Shown: positions 9,415 to 19,620, numbered from the stretch's first letter. The stretch: DNA of 57,695 nucleotides from Shewanella sp. (GCA_021462625.1 JAJNAU010000004.1:1-57695); one strand, 5' to 3'. Program-made: numbers and translations. Notes: generated by a model not told the origin, from the sequence alone.

Positions 9415-11862
9415 ATGTCACAGGCCAATGCACAGACGTTCGAGTTTGCCGTGAGTCCTTTCAATGAGGTGTATTTACCTGCCATCAACCGTCAACAATT
9501 TGAGACCCGGGAGTCTACCCGCGTTTTCGACGAGCGATATCCTGATCTGCTGGAACCCGGGTTTCTAAATCTGGTAATGGGTACTGATTCGGGTCTGCTG
9601 GCTGACTATGTGCTACAGCGGGGTGTTTTAACTGACAGCCGTTTTATATTCGTCGAACTGGAGTCTGTGCTTGAGATCCTGACCATTGACATTCCTCAGG
9701 AACAAGCCAGTGCATTGACCATCATAACTGTGGATGAACTGGCTCTGAGACTGAGCCAGGAGGGTAATGAAGTCTACATGTTGAAAAGCAAATTACGCCT
9801 GTTTGAGTCCCTCGGTGCTCAGAAAGCCTACGACCAAGACTACTTATCACTTAAGACCCACACCAACCGCATTGCCGAAAAAGCCATCTTTGATATCAGC
9901 ATCAATCTGACGCAAAAAATTTTTGTACAAAAGCAACTAATCAACCTGTGTGACAATCTACACCCTGTCAGCAAGTTAACAGGACGATTTCAGGGAAAAG
10001 ATTGCATCATAGTGGGCGGCGGCCCATCGCTGGATGAGCACATTCAGTGGCTCAAACAACATCAGTCCAATTTATATACCATTGCAGTATCTCGCGCCGC
10101 ACATCAACTGCATAAGGCCGGCATAGATGTCGATTTTGTGGTCAGCGTCGACCCTCAGGAGATGAGCTTCAGCGTCAGCAAAGAGATGCTGCAATTGCCT
10201 CAGTCAAGCATATTTATTAATTCAGATCATGCCGTTCCCTCCTTGGTCGGACAGTGGCCGGCGACTCAGCTTTATCTGGGCAATTGTATCCCCTGGGAGC
10301 AGGGAGACAATATTGCTACCGCTGGCCCGACAGTCAGTAATGCGGCCTTGTGGATGGCTGGTAATCTGGGCTTTGGACGTATTCTGCTACTGGGCGTTGA
10401 CATGTGCTGGTCCCCCAAAGGCTTCTCACATGCATCCGGCAGTCCCGAAGCTCAGATGGGGCCGGATATCAGTAAAATTGGCGTTTGGGTCGAGACCAAC
10501 AGGGGCGATACAGCCGAAACAACTGTGCAACTGGCGGAGGCAATGAAATTCCTGGAAGCCCAGATAGCGATGTTGCAGGATTGCCGGGTCTATAACCTGT
10601 CCGAGTATGCCGCCAGAATTGCCGGCGTTGCCTATCTGGCACCTGAGTCCTTGAGTCTTGACAGCTCTTTGGATAAAACACAGCTGCTGCTCAAGATCCG
10701 CCGGGATTTCAGCCACAGGGCCAACAAAGATGAACTAATCCGGTTGAAAAAACAAATAACAGGCGAGCGCAAAAAGTATCAGCATATTGCTTCTCAAGCC
10801 GAAAAAGCACTAGAACTGGTGACCCGGTTACCGGCATCTCTTGATGAGTTAAATGGGCTAGAGGACAATCTCAACGCCCAGTACCCACTGCACATGAAAT
10901 TCATGAAGTTTTATGGCTATAAGGAGTTCAGCCGATTTCTGTCAACTCAGGATGCCGAGCATTGGAACAGTGACGATATCACCGCCACGCATCATGACTA
11001 CTATCAAGCCATGGAAGAGGTGGCGCAGTCACTCAATCATTGTCTGGAAGATACCATCACTCATATCAAGGTTAGAATTGAAGAGCTAAAACCCAATCCC
11101 AATGCCGATATGATGTTCCCGGACTGGATGAAGTATAACCAACCCGCTCGACTGGACATGCTGCTGTCCCGACATCCAGACTGGCTCGATACTCTGACTC
11201 CGGCACAGCAGCACTCTGTGGCCCAGTTACGTAAAAAACAACAGCAAAGTCGGCAGGACACCCTGAAGTACTTTGCTACCAATGAAAAGCTCACCAGCTG
11301 GGGCCTTCAAATGGTGCCGCAGAAAATCAACTCCCTGATGGAAACCCAAAATACGCCTGGCCTCATTCAATTGATATACGCTCTGGATACCTTCCAGACC
11401 TCTGACGAAGCAAAACAGCTAAGCACCCGGGCTAAAAGCTATCTGCACGAAATCAAAGGCGAGTATCAACAGGCCTTCGAGTTACTGGCCGACCTGCCCG
11501 AAGCATGGCGCGGCGAAGTCGAAAATAAACAAATGGTGTTGATGGCCATAAAAACCGGCCAATGGGAAGCCGCGGTCAATAGTCTTAAACAACTTACCCC
11601 CTACAGCGATGAGTACCTGCCCCAACTGGCGCAGGTACTGAGGATCCGTAAAGATTATGCCGGTGCTCTGGAAACGTGGCTTGAGTACCTTAACAAACAC
11701 CCCTCAGACAGTGCCAACTGGTGCAAGTTTGGCGAAATGCTGTTGCAGCTTGAGCAGTACCAGGATGCCCTGAGTATCTATCAGCAAGCATTGCAGGCCG
11801 ATCCTGACAACCGACTCGCGCAGCAATATGTCGCTGAGCTATCCCGGAGGCTGGCAAAATAA
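9415..11862 (+). CDS. maf: Motility accessory factor (Maf/DUF115, MptE-like), with TPR-like C-terminus; candidate flagellin pseudaminyl transferase
   Basis: GKDCIIVGGGPSLDEHIQWLKQHQSNLYTIAVSRAAHQL and LLLGVDMCWSPKGFSHA; adjacent to pse genes. Confidence 0.85.
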   Translation: MSQANAQTFEFAVSPFNEVYLPAINRQQFETRESTRVFDERYPDLLEPGFLNLVMGTDSGLLADYVLQRGVLTDSRFIFVELESVLEILTIDIPQEQASALTIITVDELALRLSQEGNEVYMLKSKLRLFESLGAQKAYDQDYLSLKTHTNRIAEKAIFDISINLTQKIFVQKQLINLCDNLHPVSKLTGRFQGKDCIIVGGGPSLDEHIQWLKQHQSNLYTIAVSRAAHQLHKAGIDVDFVVSVDPQEMSFSVSKEMLQLPQSSIFINSDHAVPSLVGQWPATQLYLGNCIPWEQGDNIATAGPTVSNAALWMAGNLGFGRILLLGVDMCWSPKGFSHASGSPEAQMGPDISKIGVWVETNRGDTAETTVQLAEAMKFLEAQIAMLQDCRVYNLSEYAARIAGVAYLAPESLSLDSSLDKTQLLLKIRRDFSHRANKDELIRLKKQITGERKKYQHIASQAEKALELVTRLPASLDELNGLEDNLNAQYPLHMKFMKFYGYKEFSRFLSTQDAEHWNSDDITATHHDYYQAMEEVAQSLNHCLEDTITHIKVRIEELKPNPNADMMFPDWMKYNQPARLDMLLSRHPDWLDTLTPAQQHSVAQLRKKQQQSRQDTLKYFATNEKLTSWGLQMVPQKINSLMETQNTPGLIQLIYALDTFQTSDEAKQLSTRAKSYLHEIKGEYQQAFELLADLPEAWRGEVENKQMVLMAIKTGQWEAAVNSLKQLTPYSDEYLPQLAQVLRIRKDYAGALETWLEYLNKHPSDSANWCKFGEMLLQLEQYQDALSIYQQALQADPDNRLAQQYVAELSRRLAK

Positions 11863-11958
11863 TTCTGCCTTGTCCTGCCGCGCGTTTGGGAAGATGGAGA
11901 ATTCAACCCCTTGCCAGTATAATGCGGACAAATTTTTCCTCTCTCACCGGAGCCCGGC

Positions 11959-12438
11959 TTGAGCCATAACTATATCCCGCTGGATCAGTACAAGCGCAAA
12001 TGGATTTTTAATCACAAGGACTTGCCCGTCACTGACGAAGATAAAGCACTGATTAAACCTTTGAGCGACAAAAGTGCCATGCAGGTTTGGAACAATCTGA
12101 TCAGTGACAAGTGTCCGACCCCGGACAAGTTCAGCAAGGGAGATTGGCCGGCCAAGCCCAAAGCCTGGAGCAAAAGCGACAACTGGCAACTGGCCTGGGA
12201 TGCCGAGGAAACCGGACTGCCGCTGGCACTGGCTGAGTTTATTCAGTGGCCGGGCGATACCAAAATCTACTTCTGCTACGAGAAGTATCAGGTTATCGAG
12301 ACCAATTGGGAGGTCTTTGCCCGCAACTGGAAATGCTTTTTGTTTTTCGATGATGGTCCACTGATGATCAGTAACAAAGACAAGCAGGCGGTGATGTTTA
12401 ATCAAGACGGCACATTCCAAATGGGCTCACGCGGCTGA
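11959..12438 (+). CDS. DUF2947 family protein
   Basis: 159 aa; MSHNYIPLDQYKRKWIFNHKDLPVTDEDKALIKPLSD; TTG start. Confidence 0.65.
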   Translation: MSHNYIPLDQYKRKWIFNHKDLPVTDEDKALIKPLSDKSAMQVWNNLISDKCPTPDKFSKGDWPAKPKAWSKSDNWQLAWDAEETGLPLALAEFIQWPGDTKIYFCYEKYQVIETNWEVFARNWKCFLFFDDGPLMISNKDKQAVMFNQDGTFQMGSRG

Positions 12439-12512
12439 GCCCTGATCAGACACTTGTAATAACTGGGAGTGCTGCAGTCTCGTTTTTTCTGTGTCTGGCA
12501 TACACATAACTA

Positions 12513-12776
12513 GGGTCTGTTGACCTTTGAAGATGGTTTTTGCAGCATTTTGTCGTTGTTTTATACAAAGCAACGCGATTGTGCTGTAGTTGTTCTACAT
12601 AAATGAGCGTTAATGCAGTAGAAAGCGACGACAAACGCTGCCCGAAGGGCTCGGCTATACGCGCTTTACTCTTTGTTGCAAGGTATTTGCTTAGGCCCAC
12701 TCGGCGGCACACCTTGCGTCGCGATTAAAGCGCGTCTAGAGCGAGCAAAATTCAACCATGAAAGGTCAACAGACCC
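12513..12776. mobile_element. MITE copy B (264 bp), inverted relative to copies A, C and D; TA duplication
   Basis: TA-GGGTCTGTTGACCTTTG...GAAAGGTCAACAGACCC-TA; interior is reverse complement of copy D. Confidence 0.9.
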
Positions 12777-12813
12777 TACATATTTCAACAACTCAAGCAT
12801 CCAAAGAGGTTTT

Positions 12814-13371
12814 ATGAAGCCCCTCTGTTCACTTTCATTAATTTCCGCATTGCTGTTTTCCGGCTCTGCCCTAGCCACTGAAGTTGCCGGCGTCGAGCTG
12901 CCGGGCTCAGTGATGATGCAGGACACCCAACTGACACTGAACGGCGCCGGTGTACGCAGCAAGTACTTTATGGACCTGTATGTGGGCAGCCTGTATCTGC
13001 CAAAATCCGCCGCCACGCTAGAGCAGGTAATGGCTGAGCCAGTTGCCATGGTGCGACTGAACATCACTTCCGGACTTATCACAGCGGACAAGATGCGCGA
13101 TGCCATCAATGCAGGTTTTGATCTGGCCACCAATGGCGACATCAGCCCAATCAAAGGTCAGATTGATACCTTTATGGCGCTGTTCGATGAGCCAATTAAA
13201 AAAGGAGAACAGTTCAGTTTCCTGACCACGGCCAAGGGCGTGACCAGTTACAAGAATGGCAAGCTGCTGAGCACTATCGAAGGAAATACCTTCCGCACTG
13301 CCCTGCTGAAAATATGGTTGGGTAACGAACCCGCCCAGGACAGCCTGAAAGAGGCCATGCTGGGCGAGTAA
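12814..13371 (+). CDS. Chalcone isomerase-like periplasmic protein
   Basis: MKPLCSLSLISALLFSGSALATEVAGVELPGSVMMQDTQLTLNGAGVRSKYFMDLYVGSLYL; the N-terminal extension in the ORF track is MITE sequence. Confidence 0.8.
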   Translation: MKPLCSLSLISALLFSGSALATEVAGVELPGSVMMQDTQLTLNGAGVRSKYFMDLYVGSLYLPKSAATLEQVMAEPVAMVRLNITSGLITADKMRDAINAGFDLATNGDISPIKGQIDTFMALFDEPIKKGEQFSFLTTAKGVTSYKNGKLLSTIEGNTFRTALLKIWLGNEPAQDSLKEAMLGE

Positions 13372-13385
13372 GTCGCTAAGTCACA

Positions 13386-14255
13386 TCAAAAAGCGAATTT
13401 GACGGCCAGTGCTGCAGCAACCTGGCTGTCAAGTTCCTGACTCAGTTCGCCCACCTTAAGCTCAGAGTCAAAATACATTCCGGCAAACAGATTTACCGTC
13501 AAAGCATCATCCGGCTGCCAGGTCACCCGGCCAAAGCCTACCCACTCTTCAACTTCTGCCGCCTGCTGACCTTCCAGTGTGGTTAAAAACCTTTGGGTTC
13601 TGCGGGAATTCCCCAAACCAAACTGCCACTCATCTGACACTTCATATCTGAGCTCTAACCCCGCAGGACCGCTGAACCCGGCCTGGAATGGATTGGTAAT
13701 ACGCCAGCGCTCACCCAGTTGCCAGTTAATGGTCAGATAAGGAATCGTTCTCACCTCTTTAATGTCATTCAGGTAGGCCACCCCCACACCCAGAAAATGT
13801 CCTGAATCAAAACGATACATACCGGACATGATCACACCATAGGAGATTGCATCACTGCGATTGGCGCCGTCAGACCAGGCGTATTGCAATTTTGGGGCAG
13901 CCATAAAGCTCCAACGCTCATTGGCCCGGTAACGCACAAAGACCCCGGCCTGGTAACGCTGAATATCATCCCAGCCCTGACTGTAATCCAGAGGTAAACG
14001 GGTACTGTAGTCGAGCCAGTCGGCGCTGACCGAAACGCCAGCCATCCACTTGGGAGACAGCCTGAAACCCGCATCTAAATCCAGACTTGAGCTTTGACGG
14101 GACAGCCCATTATTGCCCGGCAATTCGGTATCTTCCGACTGGATATGGCTGGCGGTAATAGAGAAAGGTTTAATATGAGCCGGTTTAGCCTCAGCTGCGG
14201 TGCTGGCAACGCCCACCAGACAACCGCTTCCCAGCAGCAAAATCCTTGTTATCAT
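13386..14255 (-). CDS. DUF6268-like outer-membrane beta-barrel protein
   Basis: 289 aa; signal peptide; alternating beta-strand pattern; C-terminal AVKFAF. Confidence 0.6.
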   Translation of the reverse strand: MITRILLLGSGCLVGVASTAAEAKPAHIKPFSITASHIQSEDTELPGNNGLSRQSSSLDLDAGFRLSPKWMAGVSVSADWLDYSTRLPLDYSQGWDDIQRYQAGVFVRYRANERWSFMAAPKLQYAWSDGANRSDAISYGVIMSGMYRFDSGHFLGVGVAYLNDIKEVRTIPYLTINWQLGERWRITNPFQAGFSGPAGLELRYEVSDEWQFGLGNSRRTQRFLTTLEGQQAAEVEEWVGFGRVTWQPDDALTVNLFAGMYFDSELKVGELSQELDSQVAAALAVKFAF

Positions 14256-14367
14256 TTATGAAGATTCCTGTCAGAAAATGTCGACACGAGTTTATACATC
14301 AGGTTTTCAGGTTTGGGTCACTTTAATTTATCTGCCGTCACGTTTTTTATCAGTTGCATGACGGAGA

Positions 14368-14994
14368 TCAAGCCTGAATTCGATAGGCTTTCAGGAACAT
14401 AACAGCGGTATCCTGCACATACTCAAGCCGCTCCTGCTCTGACTCATGCACATCCAACCCCATCTCCAACCTGAGCTTGGCCTCACCGAATAACATCAAA
14501 CACAAACGTATGGCGGCATGATGACAGTTTCCAAAACTGTAGTTTCCCAGAGGCTCTACCTGAGCCAGATAGCCAGTCAACAAAGACAGCACATGGGCAG
14601 GGCCGGCATCGTAAAACAGCCTGGAAATTTCCGGATGGGTATCCGCTTGGGAGACGCAGGTTTTAAACACATGCATAGACTCAGGGGAGATAATCATCTC
14701 ACTGAAATGACGGGCAAACTCTTTGAGGGTCTGCTCCGGAGATGAAGGATCATTTAGCATATCCTCGCTCAGTTGATGCACCACACACTTAGACTCAATC
14801 GCCGCCACAAACAGCTCATCCTTACTGCCAAAGTGGGCATAAACCGTTTGCTTGGATACCCCGGCGTGCCGGGCGACCTCGTCCATACTGGTATTGGCCA
14901 GCCCCTGGCTGATAAACAGCTCTATGGCACTTTTCAGAATTTGCTGGCGCTTTTGTGCGCTGCGGCCGATAGCCACTGTCGTCATCTGCTCCAC
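14368..14994 (-). CDS. TetR/AcrR family transcriptional regulator
   Basis: HTH motif MDEVARHAGVSKQTVYAHFGSKDELF; divergent from an RND pump. Confidence 0.93.
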   Translation of the reverse strand: MEQMTTVAIGRSAQKRQQILKSAIELFISQGLANTSMDEVARHAGVSKQTVYAHFGSKDELFVAAIESKCVVHQLSEDMLNDPSSPEQTLKEFARHFSEMIISPESMHVFKTCVSQADTHPEISRLFYDAGPAHVLSLLTGYLAQVEPLGNYSFGNCHHAAIRLCLMLFGEAKLRLEMGLDVHESEQERLEYVQDTAVMFLKAYRIQA

Positions 14995-15079
14995 TCTCCG
15001 TAACCCATCAGGCTATGCTTAATTCAGCTCTGGTTTACTCAACACCGCCATTAACACCGCCGAAACATTTAAGCACATA

Positions 15080-15125
15080 TTAGACTAGACAGTCCAGTTT
15101 GATCAAACTAGACTGTCTAGTCTAA
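15080..15125. promoter_or_regulatory. 46-bp near-perfect palindrome, probable TetR-type operator
   Basis: TTAGACTAGACAGTCCAGTTTGA|TCAAACTAGACTGTCTAGTCTAA; 22/23 arm positions match; lies between the regulator and the pump. Confidence 0.85.
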
Positions 15126-15167
15126 TTTAACCTTTTGTTAACCACAGTCTGAATGGAACTACCGGCC

Positions 15168-16310
15168 ATGGAGACACACACAAGCGCCCGCTTTTCAAGC
15201 CGCGGTTTATTGCCCTACCTGGTCCTGCTGACCTGCACTTTTGGCCTGACGGCCTGCAGCAAACCGCAAACCGATTCGACCCAGGCTTCGTCAACAGATA
15301 CGCAAATCACCCTGCCCAATGTCTCCACCCGGGAACTGATTGAAGTCCCTGAATATCAACATACTCAGAATTTCACCGGTACCGTGCGAGCAGGTAATAC
15401 TACCGGCCTGGCCTTTGAGCTGGCGGGTAAACTGAGCTCGCTGTCGGCAGATTCAGGTGATCGGGTAAAGAAAGGTCAGGTACTGGCGACACTGGATACG
15501 TCACTGCTGGAAGCCGAGCTGAAAGAGATAAATGCGTCACTGGCGCAAAATCAGGCAGATCTGGCCTTGGCAGAGCGAACGCTGGTGCGCAGTGAGGAGC
15601 TTAACAAACAAAGCTATGTGTCAGCCCAGCAACTGGATGAACTGATAGGACAAAAGCAAAGCCTGCTGGCAGCAAGACAAAGACTGCTGGCCACCAAATC
15701 TGCCACTGAGCTCAGATTACAAAAATCCACCCTTATCGCCCCTTTCAGCGCTACCCTGTCCAACCGCAAACATAACCTTGGTGAAGTCCTGCCCCAAGGC
15801 AGCCCGGTATTCACCTTGGTGGAGGAGAACAATCCCAAGGCTTATATCGGCGTACCTGTAGATGTCGCCCGCAAGCTGCAGGTGAACCAGTCATTGCCGC
15901 TGCGGGTTGGTGAGCAGACATTCGATGCAAAGATTGAAGGGATAAGCGCTGAGGTCAACCCTGTGACCCGCACGGTAGAGATGCGCCTGTCGCTGCCCAG
16001 AGATGCCAGGGTGTTCAATGGCGAGCTGGCTTATCTTAGCTACCAACAAACCATAGCCAACAGCGGCTTTTGGGTACCGGTCAGCGCCCTCACCGACGGC
16101 GTGCGCGGCCGCTGGAACATCTATGTGCTGGATAAGCGCAATGACGGTGTGTATGTGGAGCGCCGGGATGTAGAGATACTCTACACCGATAAGAAACAGG
16201 CCTTTTTGCAGGGGGCTTTGAGCCCGGGCGAGCGTTATGTTACTCAGGGGCTGCATAAACTGGTGGCAGGACAAAAGATCAACCCGGTTAACCCTGTCGC
16301 GGTGAGGTAA
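15168..16310 (+). CDS. RND efflux periplasmic adaptor subunit (MFP)
   Basis: Lipobox (GLTACSK); GLAFELAGKLSSLSADSGDRVKKGQVLATLD biotinyl-lipoyl motif. Confidence 0.9.
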   Translation: METHTSARFSSRGLLPYLVLLTCTFGLTACSKPQTDSTQASSTDTQITLPNVSTRELIEVPEYQHTQNFTGTVRAGNTTGLAFELAGKLSSLSADSGDRVKKGQVLATLDTSLLEAELKEINASLAQNQADLALAERTLVRSEELNKQSYVSAQQLDELIGQKQSLLAARQRLLATKSATELRLQKSTLIAPFSATLSNRKHNLGEVLPQGSPVFTLVEENNPKAYIGVPVDVARKLQVNQSLPLRVGEQTFDAKIEGISAEVNPVTRTVEMRLSLPRDARVFNGELAYLSYQQTIANSGFWVPVSALTDGVRGRWNIYVLDKRNDGVYVERRDVEILYTDKKQAFLQGALSPGERYVTQGLHKLVAGQKINPVNPVAVR

Positions 16311-16312
16311 AC

Positions 16313-19300
16313 ATGGTCAAATCCCTGGTTGAGAATGGCCGCCTTGCCAGTTTAATCATCGCCTTGCTGCTGGTTGCAGGTCTCGGGGCCATCAACACTC
16401 TGCCCCGTATGGAAGATCCCCATATTACCAACCGTTTTGCCTCAGTTATCACCAACTACCCCGGCGCCTCCGCCGAGCGGGTTGAAGTGCTGGTAACCGA
16501 AGTACTGGAGCAGGAACTGAGACGACTTGAAGAGCTCAAGCTTATCCAGTCTACCTCCCGACCCGGCATTTCCGTCATCCAGCTGGAACTCAAAGATGAG
16601 GTGCTGGATACAGATCCTGTCTGGTCCAGAGCCAGAGATCTGGTCGGCGACAGTCAATTTTTGCTGCCTACGCCCGCTCAAAACTCCATCCTCAATGACC
16701 AGTTCGGTTTTGCCAACACAGTTATTCTGGCGCTGACCTGGGATGGTCAGGGTGCAGTAGCGGCCGATATTCTCAACCGCTATGCCAAAGAGCTGCAAAA
16801 CCGCCTCAGACAGCTTTCCGGTACTGATTTCGCCCTGCTTGATGGCGAGCCTCAGGAGGAGATATTGGTCGAACTGGATGGCGTCAAAATCAACCAATTG
16901 GGGCTAACGCCAGCGACCGTTGCCGGTTTGCTTGAGCTGGCGGATACCAAGGTTAGTGCCGGTGAACTGATGAACCAAAGCTTCCGCGCCCTGATAGAAG
17001 TGTCCGGCGAGCTAGACTCCCTTACCCGCATCCGTCAGGTGCCGCTGAAAATCGACACTCAGGGCCAGGTTATCCGACTTGGTGATGTCGCCAGAGTAAC
17101 CCGTCAGGTAAGAACCCCGGCCGAGAGCATCGCCCTGATAGATGGCAACGAGGGCATCCTAGTGTCCGCCCGTATGCTCAACAACACCCGGGTCGATCTG
17201 TGGCAGGCTCAGGTGCGCGACACCATAACCAATTTCGAGGCCAATCTGCCGGCCAATATCAAGGTTGAATGGCTGTTTGAGCAGGAAAGCTATACCCATG
17301 TGCGCCTGTCGGAGCTGATGCAAAGCCTGCTGATCGGCTTTGTGCTAATTCTGGCCGTATTGATGTTGACTCTGGGCCTGAAAAACGCGCTGGTCGTGGC
17401 AATATCACTGCCACTGACCGCTCTGTTTACTCTGGCCTGCATGAAGTTTATTGGCCTGCCCATTCACCAGATGTCCATTACCGGTCTGGTGGTGGCGCTG
17501 GGGATCATGGTGGATAACGCTATTGTGATTGTGGATGCCATCGCCCAGCGCAGGCGTGATGGCCAAACCGCCATCGAAGCTGTCTCCGCCACTCTTAAAC
17601 ACCTGTGGTTGCCACTGGCAGGCTCCACCATCACCACTATGTTGGCGTTCGCGCCTATCGTACTGATGCCGGGCGCCGCCGGTGAATTTGTTGGTGGTAT
17701 CGCCATCTCTGTGATGTTCGCGCTGCTGGGCTCTTATCTAATCTCCCATACTCTGGTGGCCGGCCTTGCCGGGCGTTTCACCAGCTGTGCCAATCACCAT
17801 TACTGGTATGAGTCGGGTATAGACTTGCCCTGGCTTGCCAACGCCTACAAGGCGAGTTTGCGCTTTGCTCTGCATCGCCCTTTACTCTCCGCGCTGGCCA
17901 TTGGTTTGCTGCCACTGACCGGCTTTTGGGCCGCAGGAAAGATGACCGAGCAGTTCTTCCCACCCTCCGATAGGGATATGTTCCAGATTGAAGTGTATCT
18001 TGCACCTCAATCCAGTTTGGACAATACCCGGGCTCTGGTGGGCAGAATGCAGCAGCGATTGAGATCGCATCAGTATATTCAGCGTATCGACTGGGTGGTG
18101 GGCGGTAACTTTCCTTCGTTCTACTACAACATGACACAGCGCCAACAAGGCGCAGCCAACTATGCCCAGGCCATGGTCAAAGTCAGCGATTTTGATACCG
18201 CCAATGTGCTTATTCCTCAACTGCAGCTGGAGCTGGATCAGGCTTTTCCCGAAGCGCAGGTCCTGGTACGCAAGCTGGAGCAGGGCCCGCCCTTCAATGC
18301 CCCGGTGGAGATACGGGTATATGGCCCGAATCTGGATACCTTGAGCAGTCTTGGAGATGAAGTCAGGCGCTTGCTGGCTGCTACCCCGGATGTGATTCAG
18401 ACCCGGAGCACCCTCAGTGCCGGCGCACCCAAGGTTTGGTTCCAGATAGATGAGGATGCGAGCCTTGCCAGTGGCCTGTCTTTGACCGATATCGCCAACC
18501 AGATCCAGATGTCCACTACAGGTCTCACCGGCGGCAGCATACTGGAACAAACCGAGTCACTGGCGGTCAGAGTCCGCTTGGGAGAAGAGCAAAGAGCCGA
18601 AGCCAGCCGCCTGAGTGAACTTATGCTGATCTCAAGCAGTGGCAGCGGTATTCCTCTGTCTGCGTTGAGCGATAATGAAATTCAGATAAGCCGGGGCGCC
18701 ATTCCCAGGCGTAATAGCGAGCGGGTCAACACCATTGAAGCTTATATCACCGCCGACATACTGCCAGCCGCTGTGCTGCAGGCAGTCAAACCTCAGCTGA
18801 CAGGCCTTATTATTCCGGCTGGATACCGTGTGGAAATCGGCGGAGAAAGTGCCAAGCGCGATGAGGCGGTGGGTAACCTGATGTCCAATATTGTTCTGGT
18901 AGTGACGGCGCTGCTGACGACACTGGTGCTGTCGTTTAACTCATTCAGATTGACCGGGATTATTCTGCTCAGTGCAGTGCAATCGGCCGGGCTTGGTCTA
19001 CTGATGGTCTACCTGTTCGGTTATCCATTTGGCTTTACCGTTATTATTGGACTACTGGGGTTGATGGGACTGGCGATCAACGCCGCCATTGTGATTCTGG
19101 CGGAACTAGAAGATACCCCGGATGCCCGATTGGGCGATCCGGATTTGATTACTGCAACCGTGGCCACCTGCGGCCGTCATATAGGTTCTACCACTATCAC
19201 CACGGTTGGTGGCTTCCTGCCGCTTATCCTGGCCGGAGGCGGCTTCTGGCCCCCTTTTGCGATTGCCATTGCCGGTGGAACCCTGCTGACGACTCTGCTG

Positions 19301-19378
19301 TCATTGATTTGGGTGCCTGTGATGTATCGCCTGTGGATGAAGCCATCAGACAAGACAATGGCTACTGTGAACGCTTAA
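16313..19378 (+). CDS. RND family multidrug efflux permease
   Basis: 1021 aa; ASITGLVVALGIMVDNAIVIVDAI-type core; AcrB/MexF-like organisation. Confidence 0.95.
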   Translation: MVKSLVENGRLASLIIALLLVAGLGAINTLPRMEDPHITNRFASVITNYPGASAERVEVLVTEVLEQELRRLEELKLIQSTSRPGISVIQLELKDEVLDTDPVWSRARDLVGDSQFLLPTPAQNSILNDQFGFANTVILALTWDGQGAVAADILNRYAKELQNRLRQLSGTDFALLDGEPQEEILVELDGVKINQLGLTPATVAGLLELADTKVSAGELMNQSFRALIEVSGELDSLTRIRQVPLKIDTQGQVIRLGDVARVTRQVRTPAESIALIDGNEGILVSARMLNNTRVDLWQAQVRDTITNFEANLPANIKVEWLFEQESYTHVRLSELMQSLLIGFVLILAVLMLTLGLKNALVVAISLPLTALFTLACMKFIGLPIHQMSITGLVVALGIMVDNAIVIVDAIAQRRRDGQTAIEAVSATLKHLWLPLAGSTITTMLAFAPIVLMPGAAGEFVGGIAISVMFALLGSYLISHTLVAGLAGRFTSCANHHYWYESGIDLPWLANAYKASLRFALHRPLLSALAIGLLPLTGFWAAGKMTEQFFPPSDRDMFQIEVYLAPQSSLDNTRALVGRMQQRLRSHQYIQRIDWVVGGNFPSFYYNMTQRQQGAANYAQAMVKVSDFDTANVLIPQLQLELDQAFPEAQVLVRKLEQGPPFNAPVEIRVYGPNLDTLSSLGDEVRRLLAATPDVIQTRSTLSAGAPKVWFQIDEDASLASGLSLTDIANQIQMSTTGLTGGSILEQTESLAVRVRLGEEQRAEASRLSELMLISSSGSGIPLSALSDNEIQISRGAIPRRNSERVNTIEAYITADILPAAVLQAVKPQLTGLIIPAGYRVEIGGESAKRDEAVGNLMSNIVLVVTALLTTLVLSFNSFRLTGIILLSAVQSAGLGLLMVYLFGYPFGFTVIIGLLGLMGLAINAAIVILAELEDTPDARLGDPDLITATVATCGRHIGSTTITTVGGFLPLILAGGGFWPPFAIAIAGGTLLTTLLSLIWVPVMYRLWMKPSDKTMATVNA

Positions 19379-19620
19379 GCCGAGTGAACGGTGAGCATGC
19401 CGTGGAGTTCGTCTTTTAGCTCTACCCGCTCCGCTTTCATCGCCACAAAACGGGAATCCGTTGTCGGAACGCCGTTCAATTCAAGACCACGGATCTTTTT
19501 ATCCAGTTCGTGATATCGCCGCGACTTGTGGGCAAAGTGTTCGTTGGATTGGGTAAGCTGATGGATAAGATCGGTAAATTCAGGAAAATCATGGGTCAGT
19601 GAGTGGTTTTCTCCCAACAT
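19375..19620 (-). CDS. YdcH/DUF465 family protein
   Basis: HDFPEFTDLIHQLTQSNEHFAHKSRRYHELDKKI. Confidence 0.8.
   Translation of the reverse strand: MLGENHSLTHDFPEFTDLIHQLTQSNEHFAHKSRRYHELDKKIRGLELNGVPTTDSRFVAMKAERVELKDELHGMLTVHSA

Noticed and set aside
12673-12813. N-terminal 47-aa extension of the chalcone-isomerase-like ORF
   Set aside because: Encoded almost entirely by MITE copy B; a proper signal peptide starts at the ATG at 12814.
17882-18550. 222-aa minus-strand ORF inside the RND permease
   Set aside because: Antisense shadow ORF; the RND frame is continuous and conserved.
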